Positions 1 to 6,106 of a stretch of 9,960 bases of DNA are shown here, piece by piece (the first letter of the stretch is position 1; each line of letters opens with the position of its first letter). Source of the DNA: Muribaculaceae bacterium. Its GTDB lineage: Bacteria; Bacteroidota; Bacteroidia; Bacteroidales; Muribaculaceae. The position numbers and the translations under genes were made by a program. The notes below the pieces were generated by a model. It was given only the letters and a program-made list of their open reading frames with translations, was not told the DNA's origin and made no database searches. The stretch lies in NCBI GenBank assembly GCA_029060585.1, contig JAIDTS010000155.1, forward strand, positions 1 through 9,960. The letters run 5' to 3'.

Positions 1-2433
1 CCCGAAAAGATAAAGAAATTTGACAAGGGCGACGGTAAGAAACCTCTTACCGCGCAGGAACTGCTCGAAGACGGCGGTCTTGCCCTATTCCGTGTCTACA
101 AGAGTCTCCCCAAGCACGGACCTCTCATCCGCTATCTCAGCGAGGAGGGCATCAAGCCTATCCTGCTCAAGACCGAGGAGAAATACATGCAGGACAACAA
201 CCGCGAGATGCCTGTGGCAGTGGAGCCGCTCTATTTCGTGGTCGACGAGAAGAACCACAGCATCGAGCTGACCGACAAGGGCATTCAGGTGCTGACGGAT
301 ACCACGCAGGATCCCCACTTCTTCGTGCTACCTGACATCACGTCGCAGCTTTCGCAGGTGGAGAACATGGACGCCACTGACGAGGAGAAGAAGCAGCGCA
401 AGGACGATCTGCTTCAGGAATACAGCGTGAAGTCGGAACGTGTACACACCGTCAACCAGCTTCTCAAGGCCTACACCCTCTTCGACAAGGATATCGAATA
501 TGTTATCGACGACAACAAGATCAAGATTGTCGATGAGCAGACCGGACGTATCATGGAGGGCAGACGCTACTCCGATGGCCTTCATCAGGCAATCGAGGCC
601 AAAGAGGGTGTGAAGGTAGAGGCCGCAACTCAGACCTACGCTACTATCACGCTGCAGAACTATTTCCGCATGTATCGCAAGTTGGCCGGTATGACCGGTA
701 CGGCTATGACTGAGGCGGGTGAGTTCTATGATATCTATAAGATGGAGGTAGTTGAGATTCCGACCAACCGACCCGTAATCCGAAACGACCAGAAAGACCG
801 TGTCTACCGCACCAAGAAAGACAAGTATAATGCAGTGATTAAGGAGGTGGAAGACATGGTGGCTATAGGACGTCCTGTCCTCGTCGGCACAACCTCGGTA
901 GAGATCTCCGAGCTTCTCAGCCGAATGCTTCAGCTCCGCAAAATACCGCATCAGGTGCTCAACGCTAAACTCCATCAGAAGGAGGCCGACATCGTGGCGC
1001 AGGCCGGTAAGCCGGGCACTGTCACCATCGCCACCAACATGGCGGGTCGAGGCACCGATATCAAACTTCCCGCAGAGGTGAAGGAAGCGGGTGGCCTTGC
1101 GATCATAGGAACAGAACGCCATGAGTCCCGCCGTGTCGACCGTCAGCTTCGTGGTCGTGCCGGACGTCAGGGCGACCCGGGAAGTTCAGTGTTCTTCGTG
1201 TCGTTTGAAGATAATCTCATGCGTCTGTTCGCAGGAGAGAGGGTCTTCAAGATGCTCGATAAGATGGGCTTCGAGGAAGGAGAAATGCTTGAGTCGAAGA
1301 TGCTTACCAACGCTATCGAAAAAGCGCAGAAGAGGGTGGAGGAGAACAACTTCGGTATCCGTAAGCGCCTCGTGGAATACGATGATGTGATGAATGCCCA
1401 GCGTACGGCCATCTATGGTAAGCGCCAGAACGCCCTCAAGGGCGAGCGCATCGGTACGGATATCTCCAATATGATCTACGATGTGGCGCAGAGCATCGCC
1501 GAGATGGGCTACGAGTACGCAGACTTCGCACAGGAAGTACGCAAGACTCTTGCCATCGACTCTCCCTTCAGCGAGGAGGAATTCCGCAAGGCCGACCGCA
1601 ACGAGATAGCGAATCGCCTCGCCGACGAGGCTCTTTCGGCCTACTACCGTAACCGCGACAAGATCGCCTCTGCGGCGATGCCTTACATCAAGGAGTTTGT
1701 CGAAGAGCGCGGAGTGCAGGGAGTAGTAGGCGTTCCCGTGACTGACGGCCGCCGCTTCTTCAACATCCGCTGCGACCTCAAGGAGGCTTACGACAACGAA
1801 TGCCGTCCCATCGTGAAAGGCTGGGAGAAGGCTGTTCTGCTTCAGGCAATCGACGCGGCATGGCAGGAGCACCTCCGCGATATGGACGAGCTCCGCAAGT
1901 CGGTGCAGAATGCAAGCTACGAGCAGAAGGATCCTCTCGTCATCTACAAGCTCGAGGCCTACGGACTCTGGAAGAACATGCTCGAGGAAATGAACTCCAA
2001 AGCAGTCGCCACCCTCATGCGCGGCAAGCTCGCTGCTCCAGACTATGAGGAGGCCAAGGCGATGCGCGAGGCTCAGCTCGAGGCTCAGAAGGCTCAGGCT
2101 GAGGCGCGCGTCCAGGCTCAGCAGGCGCAGGCTGCCCGCGCTCAGGCTATGCAGGCTCACCGCAATGCCCAGGCTGCCACCTACACCCGGACACAGGAGA
2201 TCCGTCAGGAATACGGTGCGCCCGCAGGAGCCAATCCATATGCCAACTACTCGACTACTCATGAGACATATGAGGGCGAGAACGCGCAGCGTCAGGCGGC
2301 GCAGAACGTCAACCGCCAGCCTCAGCAGACGCGCCAGCCGATGAAAGCGCAGCCTAAGGTAGGACGCAACGATCCCTGCCCATGTGGAAGCGGAAAGAAA
2401 TACAAGAACTGCCACGGCAAGAATATGCAGTAA
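1..2433 (+). CDS. secA: Preprotein translocase ATPase SecA, 5'-truncated by the window edge
   Basis: SecA is the cytosolic ATPase motor that pushes unfolded preproteins through the SecYEG channel. The frame is open from base 1, so the N-terminus (Walker A and B, start of the preprotein-binding domain) lies outside the window; 810 residues remain, against roughly 1,100 for Bacteroidetes SecA. In order I see the rest of the preprotein-binding domain, the [22 protein letters not shown] signature (nt 547-609), KLAGMTGTA, the second helicase lobe with [10 protein letters not shown] (1033-1062) and [14 protein letters not shown] (1144-1185), the scaffold helix with [15 protein letters not shown], and the wing/scaffold motif [17 protein letters not shown] (1846-1896). 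An Ala/Gln-rich linker follows, then the zinc-binding SEC-C tail with Cys codons at 2377, 2383 and 2410 and His at 2413, which in this family contacts SecB or the ribosome. The frame is intact. The next gene starts at the base after the TAA. Confidence 0.98.
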   Translation, partial: PEKIKKFDKGDGKKPLTAQELLEDGGLALFRVYKSLPKHGPLIRYLSEEGIKPILLKTEEKYMQDNNREMPVAVEPLYFVVDEKNHSIELTDKGIQVLTDTTQDPHFFVLPDITSQLSQVENMDATDEEKKQRKDDLLQEYSVKSERVHTVNQLLKAYTLFDKDIEYVIDDNKIKIVDEQTGRIMEGRRYSDGLHQAIEAKEGVKVEAATQTYATITLQNYFRMYRKLAGMTGTAMTEAGEFYDIYKMEVVEIPTNRPVIRNDQKDRVYRTKKDKYNAVIKEVEDMVAIGRPVLVGTTSVEISELLSRMLQLRKIPHQVLNAKLHQKEADIVAQAGKPGTVTIATNMAGRGTDIKLPAEVKEAGGLAIIGTERHESRRVDRQLRGRAGRQGDPGSSVFFVSFEDNLMRLFAGERVFKMLDKMGFEEGEMLESKMLTNAIEKAQKRVEENNFGIRKRLVEYDDVMNAQRTAIYGKRQNALKGERIGTDISNMIYDVAQSIAEMGYEYADFAQEVRKTLAIDSPFSEEEFRKADRNEIANRLADEALSAYYRNRDKIASAAMPYIKEFVEERGVQGVVGVPVTDGRRFFNIRCDLKEAYDNECRPIVKGWEKAVLLQAIDAAWQEHLRDMDELRKSVQNASYEQKDPLVIYKLEAYGLWKNMLEEMNSKAVATLMRGKLAAPDYEEAKAMREAQLEAQKAQAEARVQAQQAQAARAQAMQAHRNAQAATYTRTQEIRQEYGAPAGANPYANYSTTHETYEGENAQRQAAQNVNRQPQQTRQPMKAQPKVGRNDPCPCGSGKKYKNCHGKNMQ
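2068..2178 (+). repeat. Ala/Gln-rich low-complexity repeat in the SecA C-terminal linker
   Basis: The codon pair GCT-CAG (Ala-Gln) recurs irregularly, mixed with Glu, Lys and Arg codons, giving stretches such as [20 protein letters not shown]. It probably forms a charged helix or flexible tether between the SecA core and the zinc tail. It is in-frame coding sequence, not a CRISPR or transposon end; short direct repeats like this can change copy number between strains. Confidence 0.75.
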
Positions 2434-3015
2434 ATGGAAAAGGAATATTATATCGTGGAGGGGGATAACCGTGTGGGTCCCCTCTCCATGCTCCAGCTCG
2501 CAGAGCGGGGCATCGAACCTTCTACTTTGGTCTGGACTGCCGGAATGGCCGATTGGGCAAGAGCCGATAGCGTGCCCGAACTCTCACACCTTCTGGCAAA
2601 CCGCACACGCATCGACGATCAGGAATCTGCGTTCGGTGGCTATGCGCGTCCGCAGGAACCCTTGAAGCAGCCCTATCAGCCTTCTCAGCAGTATGGAGCC
2701 TATGGCAACGTTCCCCAACAGCCTGCCGGGTATTATACTCCCTCGACCAACTGGAAGACCATTGCTATCGTAGCCACTGTAGTCGGATTCCTCGTCTCAT
2801 GCATCGGAGGCTTTGTCGGCATATTCGCAATCACGAGCGCGAGCAAAGCAGAAAACGCGATGCGGATTGGAGACCAGTTTACGGCGCAGCAGTCATGGTC
2901 TACATGCAAGACACTCTGCATCATCTCATTCGTGCTTTCCGGCATAGGACTTATCGGCAATTTCTTTTACATTTCCAAAGTGTTCACTCAGTTAGGCCAG
3001 TTAGGTGCTCTGTGA
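2434..3015 (+). CDS. GYF_2 (DUF4339) plus CD225/dispanin-like two-helix membrane protein
   Basis: This 193-residue protein has no assigned reaction. Residues 5-50 match the GYF_2 fold: YYIVEG, VGP, a TLVWTAGMADW core and a VPEL end. Residues 73-105 are a Pro/Gln/Tyr-rich linker. Two hydrophobic segments follow (about 107-133 and 160-181), separated by a conserved-looking stretch with SASKAENAM, GDQF and AQQS that resembles the CD225/dispanin (IFITM-like) consensus of a helix, an ASK motif, GD, then a second helix. GYF domains classically bind proline-rich peptides; that GYF_2 does so here is inference. The ATG immediately follows the secA TAA with no Shine-Dalgarno, so translation is probably coupled to secA. 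The next gene, 4 nt downstream, carries a second GYF_2 domain. Predicted location is the inner membrane with the GYF_2 domain in the cytoplasm. Confidence 0.88.
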   Translation: MEKEYYIVEGDNRVGPLSMLQLAERGIEPSTLVWTAGMADWARADSVPELSHLLANRTRIDDQESAFGGYARPQEPLKQPYQPSQQYGAYGNVPQQPAGYYTPSTNWKTIAIVATVVGFLVSCIGGFVGIFAITSASKAENAMRIGDQFTAQQSWSTCKTLCIISFVLSGIGLIGNFFYISKVFTQLGQLGAL

Positions 3016-3019
3016 CCCT

Positions 3020-3445
3020 ATGAAGTATTTCGCAATGATAGGAGGGCGACAATATGGCCCCATGGAGCTCGACGAGATGGTCGCAGAGGGTGTCCGTCCG
3101 GATACATATGTCTGGTGCAAGGGTATGGACGACTGGACTCCGGCTTCCGACGTGCCTGACATTTGCCGCTATTTCCGTCAGCGTCTATCAGGAACGCTCC
3201 CTTCGCAGAAATATGACTTCCGGAAGGATATTGAAAACCGGAAAGCCGATGATGAAGCAGAGCAGGAGCGACTTCTAAGTCAGCTTCCACCTATGGCTCG
3301 AGACATTGTAAGGAAATCCGGAATAAAGCTGACAAAGGAAAACTTTCCTGACATGGAGAATCCCCACTTTCCGAAAGCGCTCCCGATCATCCTTTATATC
3401 GTTTGCCTTATAGTGATATTGATAGGGTTCCTGATCATCTACTGA
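3020..3445 (+). CDS. GYF_2 domain protein with a single C-terminal membrane anchor
   Basis: I place the start at the ATG at 3020 (141 residues), because MKYFAMIGGRQYGPM then lines up with the N-terminus of the preceding paralogue; the in-frame GTG at 3005 would add residues before the domain. Residues 2-50 are GYF_2 (YGPM, TYVWCKGMDDW, DVPDI). Residues 60-118 are hydrophilic and charged, rich in Asp, Glu, Lys and Arg. Residues 120-141 are an uninterrupted hydrophobic helix ending at the C-terminus, so the protein is probably tail-anchored with its domain in the cytoplasm. It is separated from the previous stop by 4 nt and almost certainly shares its transcript with secA. The two GYF_2 domains suggest an old tandem duplication whose C-terminal parts diverged. 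No enzymatic function is evident. Confidence 0.85.
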   Translation: MKYFAMIGGRQYGPMELDEMVAEGVRPDTYVWCKGMDDWTPASDVPDICRYFRQRLSGTLPSQKYDFRKDIENRKADDEAEQERLLSQLPPMARDIVRKSGIKLTKENFPDMENPHFPKALPIILYIVCLIVILIGFLIIY

Positions 3446-3469
3446 TTCTCTTCAATACTTAATGCAAAA

Positions 3470-3511
3470 TGCACGATTCATATTCTATACCATTTGAATA
3501 TGAATCGTGCA
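3470..3511. repeat. Perfect 16-bp palindrome, possible terminator or intergenic repeat
   Basis: The left arm TGCACGATTCATATTC (3470-3485) and right arm GAATATGAATCGTGCA (3496-3511) are exact reverse complements around a 10-nt loop. The hairpin starts 25 nt after the GYF_2 stop, so it can form at the 3' end of that mRNA and may stabilise or terminate it. No clean U-tract follows, so intrinsic termination is uncertain. The 14-nt TAATGCAAAATGCA at 3460-3473, overlapping the left arm, recurs in reverse at 7306-7319 beside another palindrome. Confidence 0.75.
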
Positions 3512-3561
3512 TAATGTTTAGATGGGCGGATTTTGCCTTATGAATTGTTGATTATGCATTG

Positions 3562-3595
3562 AAAAAAAGGAGAGCCGCTAACACAGCGACTCTCC
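3562..3595 (-). terminator. Intrinsic terminator of the DUF4250 transcript
   Basis: Read on the minus strand, GGAGAGTCGCT (3595-3585), a 5-nt loop and AGCGGCTCTCC (3579-3569) form an 11-bp stem followed by seven T residues (3568-3562). The one irregular position (3575/3589) is a G-U wobble in the minus-strand RNA but an A-C mismatch in the plus-strand RNA, which together with the T-run sets the direction. It lies about 160 nt below the DUF4250 stop and is the only terminator seen for that gene. Confidence 0.85.
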
Positions 3596-3630
3596 CTCAC
3601 GATTCCACTATAAACTATATCTAACTAAAC

Positions 3631-3702
3631 TTAAAACCGCATTCTCACTTTCTCACGAAACCGGAATGCTTCGCCATATTGCTTTTTGTATAAATCAAAC
3701 AC
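3631..3702 (-). CDS. Possible very small ORF (23 codons) in the DUF4250 3' region
   Basis: On the minus strand a GTG at 3702 opens a frame beginning VFDLYKKQYGEAFRFREK and ending at TAA (3633-3631), just before the intrinsic terminator. The same frame is open upstream for 12 more codons without an ATG. The residues look protein-like: mixed aromatic, charged and small, with no low complexity. A frame this short often arises by chance, there is no ribosome-binding site, and I do not recognise a family, so it is a candidate only. The region could equally be an untranslated 3' end. Confidence 0.25.
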   Translation of the reverse strand: MFDLYKKQYGEAFRFREKVRMRF

Positions 3703-3758
3703 GTCAGTATGTAAAATGGTTGGCTTGACGTTGACTTTTTAACATTATAAGGCTCTTT

Positions 3759-3938
3759 TTAACGAAACTGACGCTGTCCAGGAAGCCAATCGAAGCCGGA
3801 AGCCTCAAGTTGGGCCTTCAGTTCGTCTTCGTTCAATCCATAGACCGCACAGAAATCTTCCAATGTGCGGTATTCGTCACGAAGCTTCATGTTGACGAAG
3901 CTGGCCAGCATTGCTGGGTCTTTTGGTAGTAGTTCCAT
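3759..3938 (-). CDS. DUF4250 domain protein, 59 residues
   Basis: The protein MELLPKDPAMLASFVNMK... carries the hallmarks of DUF4250 (Pfam): LPKDP near the N-terminus, a central VNMKLRDEY block, an acidic helical stretch (LEDFCAVYGLNEDEL) and a short end with GFDWLPGQRQF. Full length is normal for the family, whose members are about 60 residues and have no known function; the helical pattern suggests a small cytosolic binding protein. I choose the ATG at 3938; an in-frame TTG at 3944 would add only two residues. It is transcribed away from the Ntn hydrolase gene across a roughly 100-bp shared upstream region, and its transcript probably ends at the terminator at 3562-3595. There is no evident Shine-Dalgarno, as is usual in this phylum. 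Confidence 0.88.
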   Translation of the reverse strand: MELLPKDPAMLASFVNMKLRDEYRTLEDFCAVYGLNEDELKAQLEASGFDWLPGQRQFR

Positions 3939-3952
3939 ATTCAAGTGTGGAT

Positions 3953-3975
3953 GGTTAAAGGTTAAAGGTTTTTTT
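3953..3975. repeat. Heptamer direct repeat in the divergent promoter region
   Basis: GGTTAAA occurs twice in tandem (3953-3959, 3960-3966) and a third partial copy GGTT (3967-3970) runs into a T-tract. On the minus strand this reads CCTTTAACCTTTAACC just upstream of the DUF4250 ATG. It could be an operator or part of that gene's promoter, but no factor is known. Confidence 0.4.
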
Positions 3976-4003
3976 GAGGAGCGGAGAGTTTTTTCGATGA
4001 TAA

Positions 4004-4035
4004 TTTGGTGAGTAGATTTTTTTTTATTATCTTCG
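4004..4035 (+). promoter_or_regulatory. Bacteroidetes-type promoter for the Ntn hydrolase operon
   Basis: TTTG at 4004-4007 and TATCTTCG at 4028-4035 resemble the Bacteroidetes sigma-ABfr elements TTTG and TAnnTTTG (one mismatch), with 20 nt between them as expected. The second element ends only 5 nt before the ATG at 4041, so transcription should start at or next to the start codon and the mRNA should be nearly leaderless. A run of nine T (4017-4025) sits in the spacer. Confidence 0.6.
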
Positions 4036-4040
4036 CGTCA

Positions 4041-5168
4041 ATGAAACAACGCATCTGCATATTGATTTGTTTGGTAGCCGGCTTTATTGCATCGGCTGAA
4101 GCCTGCACGAGCGCGATAATCGGAGCGGAGCTGAGTCCATATGGACGTCCGATGCTCTGGAAGCACCGAGATACCTCCTCAATTGACAATAAGGTAGAAT
4201 ATGTTGCTCCTGGGCCTGAAGGGTACGGCTATACAGGCCTCTTCAATGCCTCGGATAAAAAACTGAAGGAGTGCTGGACAGGCTTCAACAGCGAAGGCTT
4301 CGCCATCATGAACACTGCATCCTACAACCTCAAGGACGACAAGGTGCCTGAGAAGGATATGGATAAGGAAGGGTTAGTTATGACCAAAGCGCTCCGCACA
4401 TGCGTGACGGTTGACGATTTCGCCCGCTTGCTCGACTCCCTTCCGCGTCCTATGGGAGTAGAGGCTAATTTCGGAGTGATAGATGCTTCGGGCGCTGGCG
4501 CTTATTTCGAGACAAACAACCATACCTACATTAGAATCAACCTTGAGGATTCACCCGAGCACATGCTCGTGCGGACTAACTACAGCCATTGCGGACGCCC
4601 CAACGAGGGATTCGGCTTCGTCAGGGAGGCCAATGCCCTCCATCTTTTGCGTCCGGCTGCAGAGAATAAGGATATCACACCAGAATTCCTGACCGAAACT
4701 ATTTCTCGCTCTTTCTACCACAGCCTTATGGACAAGGATTTGGCAGACGGACTGGAGGATGGATGGATCATCGATCAGGACTTCATCCCCCGCTTTAAGT
4801 CATGCGCGACAATCGTCATAGAAGGCTGCATGCCTAATGAGAAGGGTATTCCGAAAGATGCCGGGAAGCAATACGTGATGTGGACCGGCCTTGGATATCC
4901 TCCATGCGCCGACATCTATGCCGTCACTCCCGGTCCGGACGGTGTGGATCCCGATCTTAGGGGAACCCAGCCTGACGGACACTCCAAAGCTTCAGATACA
5001 TCTAAAAAACGCCGCGACGAAGTCTTTCCAAAGCATTATGGAAACGGCGACAAATACATCCGTCTCTCGCGGCTCCGCAATCCGGAAGGAACCGGATACC
5101 TTCAGACCATACCTAAACAAAATCTATTAATATATCAGAAATTTCGGGAAGACAGACCTTCTGAGTAG
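4041..5168 (+). CDS. Secreted Ntn-hydrolase of the acyltransferase/linear amide hydrolase (C45-like) group
   Basis: This 375-residue protein starts at the ATG at 4041; a TTG at 4005 only prepends promoter sequence. Residues 1-21 are a signal peptide (KQR, then a hydrophobic core). The next residue, Cys22 (nt 4104-4106), opens CTSAIIGAELSPYGRPMLWK and then HRDT, the N-terminal pattern of clan PB(C) Ntn hydrolases, where a free N-terminal Cys attacks amide bonds. Further family-like features are the WTGFNSEGFAIMNTAS segment and a VEANFGVIDASG stretch followed by YFETNN. Relatives include isopenicillin-N acyltransferase, carcinine hydrolase, C69 dipeptidases and bile salt hydrolases; the substrate cannot be read from sequence. 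The predicted site is the periplasm or cell surface. It is the first gene of a run with the downstream membrane protein (23-nt gap), thioesterase and dprA. The preceding SAEA is a poor lipobox, so I do not call it a lipoprotein. Confidence 0.8.
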   Translation: MKQRICILICLVAGFIASAEACTSAIIGAELSPYGRPMLWKHRDTSSIDNKVEYVAPGPEGYGYTGLFNASDKKLKECWTGFNSEGFAIMNTASYNLKDDKVPEKDMDKEGLVMTKALRTCVTVDDFARLLDSLPRPMGVEANFGVIDASGAGAYFETNNHTYIRINLEDSPEHMLVRTNYSHCGRPNEGFGFVREANALHLLRPAAENKDITPEFLTETISRSFYHSLMDKDLADGLEDGWIIDQDFIPRFKSCATIVIEGCMPNEKGIPKDAGKQYVMWTGLGYPPCADIYAVTPGPDGVDPDLRGTQPDGHSKASDTSKKRRDEVFPKHYGNGDKYIRLSRLRNPEGTGYLQTIPKQNLLIYQKFREDRPSE

Positions 5169-5191
5169 TCTGACAATCCCGAGTAGATGCC

Positions 5192-5662
5192 ATGGAACCA
5201 ACTCGACCTTTTACCGTAAGCCGGGCTACTATCTTCATGACGCTTTTGCTCTCTCCTTCTACAGGGTGGCTGTTATGGATAGTTTTCGCCGTCGGCCTTG
5301 TTCTGACCATCCTCGGATGCTTCATCGATCCACGTTATCTCATATTGGGACTTATCGTGATCCTGACAGTATTCCCTGCAATGGCCTTCTTCTTGTTTGT
5401 CAATTATATGTTCGCGACAGAGATGGTGGCCAATCTTCTCAATCATACCGTGGAGCGCCGTCAGAGCGGCTATCTCCTCCGTATTTTCCGTCCAGCCGAT
5501 AAGTCCGATCCGGTCGAGAAAGACAAGGAATGGATAGAATCCGGACGACTCTCATTTTTTGACAGCAACATAGTCAAGAAGAAGATCACCCAGAAATATG
5601 AGGTGGTCTTCCTGAAGGATTCTCCCCTCTCTATACTATACGTGCCAAGATTCGATATATGA
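5192..5662 (+). CDS. Hypothetical membrane protein with two N-terminal helices and a cytosolic tail
   Basis: I do not recognise this 156-residue protein with certainty. Residues 26-44 and 47-72 form two hydrophobic helices separated by a short FIDPRY turn, and residues 73-156 are soluble, with Arg/Lys-rich stretches (VERRQSGYLLRIFRP, KKKITQKYEVVF) and an ending LYVPRFDI. The two-helix hairpin followed by a beta-like domain ending in a proline-arginine motif vaguely recalls YcxB-like membrane proteins, but this is weak. Both termini would face the cytoplasm. The ATG at 5192 is the first start after an in-frame stop at 5171. The stop overlaps the next ATG as ATGA, so it is very probably translated together with the thioesterase. 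Confidence 0.75.
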   Translation: MEPTRPFTVSRATIFMTLLLSPSTGWLLWIVFAVGLVLTILGCFIDPRYLILGLIVILTVFPAMAFFLFVNYMFATEMVANLLNHTVERRQSGYLLRIFRPADKSDPVEKDKEWIESGRLSFFDSNIVKKKITQKYEVVFLKDSPLSILYVPRFDI

Positions 5663-6081
5663 GAATATTAAAGAACACCAACCGAAAATACTGCTTCATC
5701 ATGGAGATGGAGGTTCGCGACTATGAGCTCGACTGCGAGCAGATAGTCAACAACGCCAACTATCTGCATTATATGGAGCATACGCGCCATAAATTCTGCC
5801 ACGATGCCGGACTGTCATTCGTGGAGATGCACAATCAGGGCATAGATGCTGTCGTTAGGAAAGTCGAGATCGAATACATCTCATCGCTTCGCGGAGACGA
5901 GACTTTTCTTTCGTGCATCCGTCTTGAGAGGAAAGGACCGCGCTTTATCTTCCATCAGGATATAATGCGTCCCGGAGGCGAGCTTGTATGTCAGGGTCTC
6001 GTCAACGTAGTGGTGCTTAAGAACGGTAAGCTTTCGCGGGGCGACGAACTCGCAAAGATATTTGCCAAATATATCAACTAA
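5659..6081 (+). CDS. Acyl-CoA thioesterase, YbgC/4-hydroxybenzoyl-CoA thioesterase-like hotdog protein
   Basis: These cytosolic proteins hydrolyse acyl-CoA or acyl-ACP thioesters; the substrate here is unknown. The 140-residue length suits a single hotdog domain. Residues 19-46 hold the active-site signature VRDYELDCEQIVNNANY followed by LHYMEHTR: Asp25 aligns with the catalytic Asp of the YbgC family, followed by the long central helix. NN replaces the YH seen at this point in Escherichia coli YbgC. A middle strand (VEIEYISSLRGDETF) and a RFIFHQDI / LVCQGLVNVVVL strand pair complete the fold. I prefer the ATG at 5659 because it overlaps the preceding TGA by 4 nt; an in-frame ATG at 5701 would clip the first strand. 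dprA follows after 25 nt, a neighbourhood I associate with other Bacteroidales. Confidence 0.88.
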   Translation: MRILKNTNRKYCFIMEMEVRDYELDCEQIVNNANYLHYMEHTRHKFCHDAGLSFVEMHNQGIDAVVRKVEIEYISSLRGDETFLSCIRLERKGPRFIFHQDIMRPGGELVCQGLVNVVVLKNGKLSRGDELAKIFAKYIN

Positions 6082-6106
6082 GTATTCTTCAGGGGCATAC
6101 AATTAT

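Larger units (their letters stand above)
3446..3758. other. 313-bp AT-rich gap between converging genes
   Basis: The plus-strand secA/GYF_2 unit and the minus-strand DUF4250 gene end towards each other here. The gap holds the 16-bp palindrome at 3470-3511, a minus-strand intrinsic terminator at 3562-3595, and about 160 bp between that terminator and the DUF4250 stop in which the only structure I see is a possible small ORF. No tRNA, IS end or convincing promoter was found. Confidence 0.7.

Noticed and set aside
328..1122. A 264-codon open frame on the minus strand opposite secA
   Set aside because: It lies entirely within the conserved SecA core and has no start context or neighbours of its own.
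2068..2178. Repeats in secA as a CRISPR array or mobile element
   Set aside because: The units are short, irregular and in frame, with no spacers, and encode an expected linker.
1186..2415. A 409-codon open frame on the minus strand opposite secA
   Set aside because: It is the antisense shadow of a clear SecA frame; its Leu/Ser/Arg-heavy composition comes from the complement of secA codons and matches no family I know.
3005..3019. GTG at 3005 as start of the second GYF_2 gene
   Set aside because: It would overlap the previous gene and add five residues before a domain that begins right at the ATG at 3020.
4005..4040. TTG at 4005 as start of the Ntn hydrolase
   Set aside because: It would place the promoter-like TATCTTCG and T-run inside the coding region and add FFFIIF before a normal signal peptide.
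4092..4106. Lipoprotein signal at Cys22 of the Ntn hydrolase
   Set aside because: The residues before Cys are SAEA, lacking the usual Leu at -3 and small residue at -2; a catalytic Cys explains the position better.
6062..6106. TTG at 6062 as start of dprA
   Set aside because: The extra 15 residues overlap the thioesterase end and are not part of the DprA fold; the ATG at 6107 fits better.
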